DNA from: Diplodia intermedia
Taxonomy: Eukaryota; Ascomycota; Dothideomycetes; Botryosphaeriales; Botryosphaeriaceae
Assembly: GCA_021495925.1 (NCBI GenBank)
Contig: JAKEKT010000011.1
Coordinates: 434,001-498,000 of the forward strand
Reading direction: 5' to 3'
DNA: 64,000 nucleotides
Of the stretch, positions 56,001 to 64,000 are shown piece by piece. The notes beneath the pieces were generated by a model, which saw only the letters and a list, made by a program, of their open reading frames with translations, searched no databases and was not told where the DNA came from. A program made the translations under genes and the position numbers. The stretch's first letter is position 1. Every line of letters begins with the position of its first letter.

Positions 56001-57062
56001 AGAAACGCAACAAGAACGCCGAAGGCACGAATAAAGCCGTTTCTGGACTTGAGGCCGAGGTTCAGCGCAGCGGCGCAGATCGTTATGCATTACTCCGAAA
56101 GTGCAAGATTGACGAGATCAGGATCCCTCTGGCTCAAGGTTCACTCGACAAGCTACCTTTGAACAACTTGCTGAACGGAACGGCCGATCCGGATGCAATG
56201 GATGTGGATGGTGAGGATCAAGACGCCACGCAGATGACTGGGGTCGATGTCCAAGACTATGGGATTGAAGTCGACTTCAGCACACTCGATGAGGATGTCA
56301 AGGAAGACGACTCTACCCGAGCCAACGAGAAGCTGGAAGAAGCCATCAATACACTCAATTCAGCGCTCGACAAGATGGCTCCGAATATGCGCGCGAACGA
56401 ACGCCTCGAGGGGGTGGAGTCGCGCCTCAAGACCACCGAGAAGGATTTCGAGAATGCGCGCAAGGCAGCCAGTCGTGCCCGGGGAGACTTCGAAGACGTT
56501 AGGGAAAAGCGTCTCGAGCTCTTCAACAAGGCCTTCGAGCACATCAGTGGGCAAATCGGAAAGGTCTACAAGGACCTTACTCGGTCCGCGGCTTTCCCAC
56601 TCGGCGGCCAGGCTTATCTCGACCAGGAAGACAGCGAAGAGCCATACCTTGCTGGCCTGAAATACCACGCCATGCCTCCGCTTAAGCGCTTCCGAGACAT
56701 GGAGCACCTTAGCGGTGGTGAGAAGACAATCGCAGCGCTAGCTCTCTTATTCAGTATCCACTCGTTCCAACCCAGTCCTTTCTTCGTATTGGACGAGGTG
56801 GATGCGGCCCTGGACAACATCAACGTTATGAGGGTAGCACAGTACGTGAAGGAGCATGCTGGGCCAGGCATGCAGTTCATTGTTATCAGTCTGAAGACTG
56901 GCTTCTTCCAGGAGAGCGAGAGTTTGGTGGGAGTTATGAGAGACCAGGCTGCAAATTCCTCAAGGACATTAACGCTGGATGTAAGTGCATGTTTTCCTAG
57001 CTCAGCAATGGACAGGGGTGCTGACCGGCCAATCACAGCTGCGGAAGTACCAGGCCGCGTAA
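53083..57062 (+). CDS. SMC1: Cohesin ATPase subunit Smc1
   Basis: Exons 53083-53113, 53171-53264, 53317-56980 and 57039-57062 give 1,270 residues, the usual Smc1 length. Smc1 with Smc3 and the kleisin forms the cohesin ring that holds sister chromatids together. Walker A (GPNGSGKS) is at residues 33-40, followed by the two coiled-coil arms interrupted by the hinge at about 552-693 (ending GVVIHKGGLMTGG), then the signature LSGGEKT near 1172 and Walker B VLDEVDAALDN near 1200. An acidic insert lies in the second arm near residue 990-1025 (ATQMTGVD). A Thr/Gly-rich insert follows the first ATPase segment (TNGHTNGTAGSDDEG). The last exon has just 24 bases, encoding LRKYQAA. Confidence 0.95.
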
Positions 57063-57920
57063 ACGACAGTCAAAATCATCGCTGGCGCATTCCAGGATAT
57101 AAGATGTGGGGTGCTGTGTGGTGCTATATTTTTTCAGGCTTGCATACCGAGAGTCGCCGAAAGAGATGCGTCTCATTTTCACAGCGGCTATGGATATGGG
57201 CGTTCCGGAGAGGACTCGGCATATTGTTCGTTTCTCGTGCAAGGGCAATGCATGCCGCAAGTCATCTATTTTCCATTTCAGCCGCCCAATACGATACAGC
57301 ACTTGTTTGTCATGACGTCCTGAGTAGGCGCGCCATTCCAATGCGTTGTCAGCGAGCCCTCGCTTCGGCATGCTATGCCGTGTTCCTGCGGCATCGTGTT
57401 ACTAACGGCATGAGCCATAGTCACATTTGCGGCATCTTCTGCGGCATCTCTGTTGGTCGGTGTGAAGGTGGGTTTCCGTAACGAATGATGCAACCGAGTG
57501 CTCCAGCGGTATGCATGGAGCAACCTCAGAGTTCTCAGGCTACAGGCGGCGTTGCAAAGACTTGACCGTTCGCTGGCGCATGACCGCTCGCACCATTTGC
57601 ATTCCCGACTACATCACGTCCAAATCAAGGTTTGGAGATGGACATGGGAAAGGCCATGTTCTCTGATCAGCTTCAGGTAGGTCAGATAAAGGTAGTTACG
57701 GCTTGAGTTCATTGGCGGTGGATTGCGTGATGACGCCCAGAGCGGGGTCTGTTGCGGATCATCACCTCCCAAGAGCCTTGCTAGCCTTGCTCAGGGATTG
57801 CATCACCGGCCGAAAGCTCCGCTCGTGCTTGGTAGGATGCTATATCATATAGGCCACGCTCCTCCAATGCTCTTGCCACTACATTTATCAATCCAGCTTA
57901 CCTATTGCACTTGTCTCGAC
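57063..57920. other. Intergenic, no gene seen
   Basis: This 860 base interval lies between SMC1 and the carbonic anhydrase gene, both plus strand. It holds the SMC1 3' UTR and the next promoter. Frames here are chance readings without domains. Confidence 0.5.
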
Positions 57921-58550
57921 ATGACGACTCCGATCCAGCAGAACTTGGCGGAGAAGAACAAGGAGTATGCAGCATCGTTTACGAATGGGCATCTTGCGCT
58001 TCCGCCAGCGAAGAAATACGCCATTTGTGAGGATCCATTGGTACATCAACACAGAATAATGCTCACGTGCTTCTTCTAGTGACGTGCATGGATGCACGAA
58101 TCGACCCTGCGGCCGCTTTCGTAAGTTGTCTCGGGACACTATTATTAGCACGAGTATGAGTGCTCATACACCACCGTGTTGGTGCAGGGAATCGACCTTG
58201 GAGACGCGCACGTCATCCGAAACGCGGGCGCGTCGGCCAAGGATGCGCTCCGCAGCCTAATCATATCAGAGCAGCTCCTGGGGACGCAGGAGATCCTGCT
58301 CATCAAGCACACGGGATGCGGCATGCTGACATTCGGCAACGACGACGCGCGGGCGCTCGTGGAGAAGAACCTTGGCAAGGAGGCGGGAGAGGAGGTCAAG
58401 GGGCTCGATTTCCTGGCGTTTCCGGATTTAGAGGAGGAGGTTCGCAAGGACGTCAAGTGGCTGGCAGAGCAGAACACGATCCCGCGGCAGGTCACGGTCA
58501 GCGGGTGGGTTTATGAGGTCGAGACGGGCAGAGTCAGGAGAGTGGAGTAG
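57921..58550 (+). CDS. Beta-carbonic anhydrase (short form)
   Basis: Exons 57921-58026, 58080-58120 and 58188-58550 give 169 residues; introns are 53 and 67 bp. The beta-class zinc enzyme interconverts carbon dioxide and bicarbonate. The zinc and catalytic set is complete: Cys38, Asp40 and Arg42 (CMDAR), His90 and Cys93 (HTGC). The protein is short compared with typical plant-type beta enzymes (over 200 residues) and resembles the small, cab-type group known in fungi and archaea. It has no signal peptide and a C-terminus ending RRVE, so it is probably cytosolic. The exon 2 splice restores ILTCMDAR, confirming the phase. Confidence 0.92.
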
Positions 58551-59218
58551 CTGCAGCGAGGACGGGGCTGTGGGAGGCACAGGCGGAGGGGCTATTTTGG
58601 GCCTGGGGGCAGCGGATAGATAGAGGGCGCCGAACGCATTGATGTACGAGTTGCGTTTGCTCGAATGTTGACGAAGGTGGTTCCTGTCGATCCCGACGCG
58701 TGATCTTCGCTCGAAATTGGAAGGCAGAAATTGCATGGCCAGCAAACGGGCAAATAAAAGACTGGGGCGAGGTGAGCAGCGTGCGGGCTGCAGAGACGAA
58801 TGCTCGCACGCGGCCTGGGTCATCCTTGCCGCAGCCTCCGGACGCCGCAGCTGCAGGGACGGGATTGGCGTGCTTGCCCTTCCGCTCCGCTCGCTGTGCT
58901 GGCTAGCCTCAAAAGGTCCTCCACCGGACGCGTCCAACACCACCCCCATAGCGGTCTCAGGAGTCCGCCCGCCCTCGCACACTCCTCAAACGGGACACGC
59001 CAGTCTCTCGCTCACGTCACGCGCCTGCTTCGTCCGTCTCTACCTGAAACAGGCAGCTACCGCTGCCCGACTTGCTCACCGCCCGCGCCCACCGACCCTT
59101 TGTGGCCTCTTCGGCACCCCAGCCCGCTGCACCTCACGCCGCTGCTCCTCCCAGGCCCGCGGCCCGGCCTCCCAACCTCCACGCCCACGCTCTCTCGCAA
59201 CCACCGCCGAAGCGCACC
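58551..59218. other. Intergenic, no gene seen
   Basis: This 670 base interval lies between two plus-strand genes. The right part is Cys/Pro/Arg-codon-rich but has no protein-like frame and is probably the promoter and leader of the next gene. Confidence 0.5.
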
Positions 59219-60435
59219 ATGTCGACCGCCGACCAAGCCCGCCCTGTCACCCCGGGCTCGCCCCAGCAGCACCGCCGCGTGTCTTCCCTTGATTTCAACC
59301 GATCTCCGCAGAGCCGTCGCTCGTCTGCCGCATACTCGCCCGTGCAGGCCCGCCCGCCGCAGGGACTGCACGCCGCCGCCAGCTACAGCGAGCTCAACGG
59401 AGAGGGCGATGACTCGTTCAACGCCGGCGAACTGGGCAATCTTGCCGATGAGCTGGCCGACGCCGAGGAGGACGACTACGAAGATGGCGAGGGCGATGCT
59501 GCCCTGATGCAGTCGCACGTCGTCGATCAGAACCGTGCCCAGGAGCTGCCCAACGGCCACGCCCGTCACTTCTCCCGCGACGACCTCACCCAGACGCCCA
59601 AGACGACCAACACGCTGAGCCCGGCTTCGCGAGTCAACCACCGCCGCAACCGCTCCCGCTACGACGGCTCCGACTATGGCAGCGAGAGCGATCTCGAGGC
59701 TTCGGATAGCATCTCAGCAAGCCTTGAGGCCAAGATGGCTGCTATTGAACACCTGGCGCGCCGTGGCACCGAGGACAACGGGAGTGCTACCGACGGTGTC
59801 TTCATTCGCCTGACGGAGCAGCTGCGGGACCTGGGCAGCCAGGCTGGCGTTGAGAGCGGAGCTACGCGGTACGCATTCGATCCTCTGTCCGCTCACAATC
59901 AATGTGGGAAGCTAATCTGTGTCGTAGTCTGATCACCGCGCACACCGCTCTGACCACCCACCTCACACATCAGACCCGGCTTCTGACCTCGTTGACCTCG
60001 TCGCTCCTTTCTCCTCTCGCCCCGCCGCTCTCCCCTGAAGCCATTGACGCTCTCCTGCCTCTCATCGCCGACGCCATGTCGTCCCTTCCCTCGGCGCCCC
60101 CCACACCTCTCAACGCTTTGGGAAGCCTGAATGGCCAGACTCATGACTTTCTCGATACGATCAGCTACCTCTCGGACAGCCTGCACATGGGCCGACAGAC
60201 GTCCAACCTCGCCCAAAGGCGGTTAAAGGTCGTCAGGGAGGCCATGGGCGAATGGCGCCGCGAGAACGAGCTTCGTGAGGAGGGAATCAGATGGATTGAG
60301 AAGGGTAGCTGGGACAACAAACTGAAGGAGAGAGATGCTGCAAGCGTTTGCAAGGACGTGGTCGGTGGCTTTGAGGAGGCCTGCAATGGCTGGCGGGAAA
60401 GGCTGGTCGCGATGAGCGAAGTCCCCGCGGCCTGA
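59219..60435 (+). CDS. Conserved-looking protein of unknown function
   Basis: Exons 59219-59868 and 59928-60435 (59 bp intron, phase 2) give 385 residues. I do not recognise the family. The first 150 residues are Ser/Arg/Gln-rich and disordered, with an acidic LADELADAEEDDYEDGEGD patch. After SDSISASLEAKMAAIEHLARRG the protein turns strongly helical: GVFIRLTEQLRDLGSQAGVE, then HTALTTHLTHQTRLLTSL, and a C-terminal coil (LAQRRLKVVREAMGEWRREN to GGFEEACNGWRERL). The layout, disordered head and helical tail, recalls adapter proteins of septum, cytoskeleton or trafficking complexes, but no motif fixes this. The codon use matches its neighbours. Confidence 0.75.
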
Positions 60436-62229
60436 AGAGGTTCGTTGTCGGGACAAGCAAGAGAAGGGAACGCGAAGAACAACAACCAGTGATATCCACA
60501 ACCAAGGGAAGAAGGAGCTGTACCAAAGGCCGTTGGCTTGATACCCAACACCACGACACGAGACTTGATTATTTTCCTTTATTTTGTCTGTTTTTGAACA
60601 GGAGAAGACAGCAGTACACACACCGAATTTGACGAACAAAGGAGCGGGAAGAATGCATAGACTGGTCAGGACTCTCTTGTCTCGGACTTTGTAATTCGAG
60701 AAGAAAGTTTTGGAGTACACGGGATTTCGGGGGCATTTTGGACGGCGTTGGAACGGTGACGGATTAATTTGGAAGGGTGAGGATGAGAAAATTGACTGCC
60801 TATTGAGTGGGTTGTTCGCACGCATCCGGAGAGAATGAAACGCCCTCCACCTCCGTACCTTCGCGCAAATACGGCTCAGCCGCCCAGTACATTCGAAACG
60901 CAGGGCCTTATAGAAAGAGAGAAAAAGAGAGCGCGCGCAGACCTCTGGCACTCTTGCCTGTTTCCTTTTGTGGAGAAGTATTTCTTCGTTCCATGTAGCG
61001 GTTAGGGACTCAATATCCTTCCATTGCATTCGTAGACCTATGTATTCCTTTCATCAGCTTAGATGGTCACCGTGGAGACGGACTACTGATTGGGCGCTTA
61101 GACAGCGCTGAAAAAAAGGGATCACCCTTGCGGATATCGACACTAGTGCTGGAGATCTGGCAACTCAGATGAAAGCTTGTCTTTCACAAAGACGATTCCA
61201 TAGATTTAGCCACCGGGTACGCTGACGTAATGAGCTTCAGGGTCAGGGTCAGGGTCGCCACGTGGCTCGGCAATCAAGATAAGGCATTCCTCGCCGACTA
61301 CCGGCTGGGCACCGAACTTCGGACACCAGGAGACGGGGAAATCGGCGCGGCGGAAGGCTTCTCCCGTGACTCGTCCTGACTTGGACAAGACTTTATAAGT
61401 GGCTGTGCACACGTACATCTTGGTAGTAGGCTTCGCAGAAGCTCCTTCTGACCGACAGTGTCTGGTCGAGGTTCTGTTTGTTTCTCCTTCGCTGGTAATC
61501 CAGGCAGACGGTGCCGGCCATAGAAAACAACATCTTATCTCAACAACACTCGCCATCCGAACCAATCGAGTTCCGTTCCAACCCTGATAGGAACGTCTCT
61601 CGGCCGATAGAGCTGGGTTCCTAGTAACTCGTCCGATGATCTAATCGGGGGATGCTCACGACATCTGTTCGGAAGCAAGGGCACGTTGAAGACGACATGC
61701 AAGCTTTCCGAGGAGCAAAAGCACCATGGCACGATCCAGAACGCCTTCAAGCCTTACGATGCTCTGACGAAGGGACGGGCGTTGTGAGCCGCACTAAGCC
61801 GCTTCCGGAAGGAGCCGAGGCATCCTCGGATCTCCGAAATCGCGTTTTCGTCCTCACGCACTTCCCGTGGGTCCACCCTCTGCCTTTCACCCCTACTCTT
61901 TCGACTCAAGCCCTTGCCCTGAGCAGAGCTACGTACACGCAAGGCCCAGTGCTCCGACCGACATGCCCGCGGTGGACCCGCTCTCGAAAATTTCCAAGAT
62001 ACGCCCGTAGATTCGGCCGACGTGGCCCTCGTTGCCCCCTTCCCGTTATCCACCATGAGGTGAGTGGGTTTCGCAAGTAGTTATAATAGCACCGGGCCTC
62101 CTCCGCAATTGTCCCAGTTGTTTGCTTGCCGGCTGGCTTCTGTTGCGCGCAATTGTTGGAAGAGGCTCCATTTCCTTGCCCTTTTGAGTCCTTCGTTTTT
62201 TAAAAGCACAAAAGCAACTTTCCACGAAA
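60436..62229. other. Intergenic, one doubtful small open frame
   Basis: This 1.8 kb interval lies between two plus-strand genes. It contains a minus-strand frame at 61206-61565 (own entry) and otherwise short frames without protein-like character. Purine-rich stretches at 60.6-60.9 kb probably belong to the 3' UTR of the preceding gene. Confidence 0.45.
61206..61565 (-). CDS. Doubtful small open reading frame
   Basis: A 119-codon frame opens at 61565. Its second half (from an internal Met at about residue 50) has balanced, protein-like composition: MYVCTATYKVLSKSGRV, DFPVSWCPKFGAQPVVGEE, ending in an acidic-proline DPDPDPEAHYVSVPGG. The first half looks less natural, suggesting either a shorter start or an unrecognised upstream exon. 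No family is recognised. Confidence 0.3.
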   Translation of the reverse strand: MVRMASVVEIRCCFLWPAPSAWITSEGETNRTSTRHCRSEGASAKPTTKMYVCTATYKVLSKSGRVTGEAFRRADFPVSWCPKFGAQPVVGEECLILIAEPRGDPDPDPEAHYVSVPGG

Positions 62230-62851
62230 ATGTCGACCCCCTACGATCCTCTGGCGCCTAAGTTTGATGCTAGTAAACCCATCGGGGAACGTGGCTCGCA
62301 ATACGTCAAATATGTCATAGAAAACCCGTCCTACAAGGTACGTCCCTTCTTCCTCTTCGAACGAGTATTCCAGCTAACGTCTCTCGCAGCGTTTCGACGC
62401 GACCGCGATCCGGCAATGCGAGCTGCTGTCGGCGCACGCGCGGGAGCCCAAGGCGGCGGACCGTACTTTGCCGCTGGCAACGTCGGCGTGGAAGGTGTTC
62501 GTGCCCGAGGAGCTGACGAACGCGGGCGGGGCGCTGCACGGCGGCGCGGTGTCGACGCTGTTCGACATGCTGACGTCCTTCACCATCTCGTGCGCGGAGA
62601 ACGTGGACGGCACGGGGTGGGAGGTCAACAACGTCAGCCGCACGCTCAACTGCTCGTACCTCAAGCCCATCATGCAGGGCGAGTACATGCGCGTCGAGTG
62701 CGAGGTCACGGCGCTGGGCAAGCGGAATGGGCTGTGTCGCGGCGTCATGCGCAAGTGGAATAAGGAGCGGGAGGATGGCGCTGGAGGGGACGTGTGCTAC
62801 ACGTGCGAGCACGGCAAGGTCAACACGGGTATTGGGGCCTCGAAACTCTGA
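62230..62851 (+). CDS. HotDog acyl-CoA thioesterase-like, PTS1 SKL
   Basis: Exons 62230-62337 and 62390-62851 (52 bp intron, phase 0) give 189 residues. It is of the 4HBT/PaaI type: the helix-breaking motif NAGGALHGGAVSTLFDML is the classic HGG turn followed by the central helix, and NNVSRTLNCSYLKPIMQGEYMRVECEV forms the strands of the fold. Such enzymes hydrolyse acyl-CoA thioesters. The C-terminal SKL is a canonical peroxisomal signal, so a role in peroxisomal fatty-acid or acyl-CoA handling is inferred. The N-terminal 40 residues (before the intron) are polar and probably disordered. The substrate range is unknown. Confidence 0.88.
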
Positions 62852-63206
62852 GGCGGGGGCTGGCTTTTTGGTCATGTTCGTTCAGAGGAGTTTATTGGAT
62901 ACCCGGAGATAAGAAGGATATGTAATCGAGACGCTTCCATGTTGGAATTCCTAAACTATTGCGCACCTTCAACCTACAGACACGTGAAACTAGAGGGACG
63001 GAGCCAAGGCTCACTATATCCCCAGAGTTTGTGGAGTGCCTCGATCATTGCAAAGGTATCTATGGTTCTTATCGATAAGGCCCGGTGACGAACGGGCGGC
63101 GTCGCGGGCGGCTGGAGCCTCCGCCGCAAGCTGCCCATGTCATTCCCGCCGCAGCTGCTGCCTCTCCACCAACCCACCTCTTCCCGCCGCTCGACCCCCA
63201 CCAACA
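62852..63206. other. Intergenic, no gene seen
   Basis: These 355 bases lie between the thioesterase gene and the COP9 subunit gene, both plus strand. They hold the upstream gene's 3' UTR and the downstream gene's promoter. Confidence 0.5.
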
Positions 63207-64000
63207 ATGGCGCCGCAAAACGTCGAGGACGCTCAGTTCTTCGTAGAGGCGAGAGCCCAGGGCAGGACTATCGTCAAGGGTATGCCGCCCCCGCCCAACA
63301 CCTCCGCCCTCCACTGACGGAGCTCCTTGCAGATCCGCCCAAGTTCGATTTCGAATCCTACATCGCCAACTACCAAGGTACGGAGGCGCGCATCACCCCG
63401 CGGGTGTGCCCCATGTGCTGACGCAGCTCTGTCGCTCTCAGGCAGGACCCGTCTGGAACGCTTACACTTGATCGGCACCACCTCCACCTACCTCTGCGTC
63501 GACGCTTTGCACGCTGCCATCGCCGAGGCCAAGCAAGGCAAAGATGTCAACTTTTACACCCTCGTCACCGACAAGCTCCACCAGATCGACCCCAACGACC
63601 CGCTCGGCGTCCCGGACGTGCAATGGTGCGAGCGCAGGACGAAGGAGGTGAAGTCGGAGCTGGAGAGCTTGGAGCAGCAGCTCAAGCAGTACAAGAACAA
63701 CCTGATAAAGGAGAGCATAAGGGTTCGTCGTCATCTATCCAATCTGAATCATGCAGTCTGACACGTCGGACAGATGGGCCACGACGATCTGGGCGGCTTC
63801 TACACGAGCATCGGTGACCATGCATCCGCCATGAAGTCATACGCCCGCGAGCGCGACTACTGCAACACCACTGGGAATGTTGCCGACATGTCGCTGAAGT
63901 TGATCTATTCCGGCATCCTTCAGCGCAACTGGACCACGGTCAGCTCGAATGTCTCCAAAATCCAGCCGATGACGTTGAAGCCCGATGACAAGGTCAAGCT
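63207..64000 (+). CDS. csnA: COP9 signalosome subunit 1 (partial, cut by window end)
   Basis: Exons so far 63207-63279, 63333-63377, 63442-63722 and 63774 to beyond 64000, with introns of 53, 64 and 51 bp. The protein is the CSN1/Rpn7 type: FESYIANYQGRTRLERLHLIGTTS near residue 30, a helical linker (WCERRTKEVKSELESLEQQLKQYKNN), then the Rpn7-domain repeat segment MGHDDLGGFYTSIGDHASAMKSYARERDYC. CSN1 is the scaffold subunit of the COP9 signalosome, which removes Nedd8 from cullins; in filamentous fungi it links light, development and secondary metabolism. The PCI domain lies past the window. Symbol follows the Aspergillus name. Confidence 0.9.

Overview
The window is nuclear DNA of a filamentous ascomycete (Pezizomycotina; a Dothideomycete is a reasonable guess). 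Evidence: many short introns (about 50-60 bp) with GTRAGT-type donors and CTRAC-type branch sites; single-copy fungal genes such as SMC1, GPC1, QRI7 and an Ap4A phosphorylase; and a COP9 signalosome subunit 1 gene, which fits filamentous fungi better than most yeasts. GC content is moderate to high. No rRNA, tRNA, CRISPR or intact transposon was recognised. All spliced models were built by hand from splice signals and reading phase, and have not been checked against transcripts.

Left part (about 1-18.4 kb) looks accessory and lineage-specific. It holds an orphan 790-residue protein with a cysteine cluster and coiled coil (minus strand), a divergent acidic helical protein whose frame stays open for 60 codons past its TAG, and a very large six-exon secreted gene (6484-18378, minus). 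The large gene encodes about 3,877 residues: a signal peptide, about 12 PAN/Apple-like modules, 5 LysM modules and long Ser/Thr-rich mucin-like linkers made of tandem repeats. Two diverged copies of one dispersed repeat lie just beyond the 3' ends of the two large minus-strand genes. The copy next to the giant gene looks enriched in G-to-A changes, as expected of RIP.

Middle part (19-37 kb) is a normal gene-dense region. It holds an HSDL2-like short-chain dehydrogenase ending SRM and a divergently transcribed GST-kappa/DsbA-like protein ending SKL, both apparent peroxisomal targeting signals. Next come a Myb/SANT-like DNA-binding protein, an Ap4A phosphorylase, mitochondrial QRI7, a patatin-like lipase/acyltransferase, a small five-exon protein and a carboxymuconolactone-decarboxylase-like protein.

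Right part (37-64 kb) starts with a 6.1 kb GC-rich stretch without a supportable gene, then a C2H2 zinc-finger transcription factor gene, then another 3.7 kb without a supportable gene. After this come a SelW-like Rdx protein, GPC1 divergent from SMC1, a short beta-carbonic anhydrase, a conserved-looking unknown protein, a HotDog thioesterase ending SKL, and the 5' part of the COP9 signalosome subunit 1 gene, cut by the window end.

Most unusual items: the giant LysM/PAN mucin-like gene, whose five introns all interrupt successive PAN modules at the same place and phase; the dispersed repeat pair; the in-frame extension after a stop codon; and the transcription factor gene, which has a 600 bp intron carrying a long open frame and a strong hairpin inside a late intron with poor splice signals.
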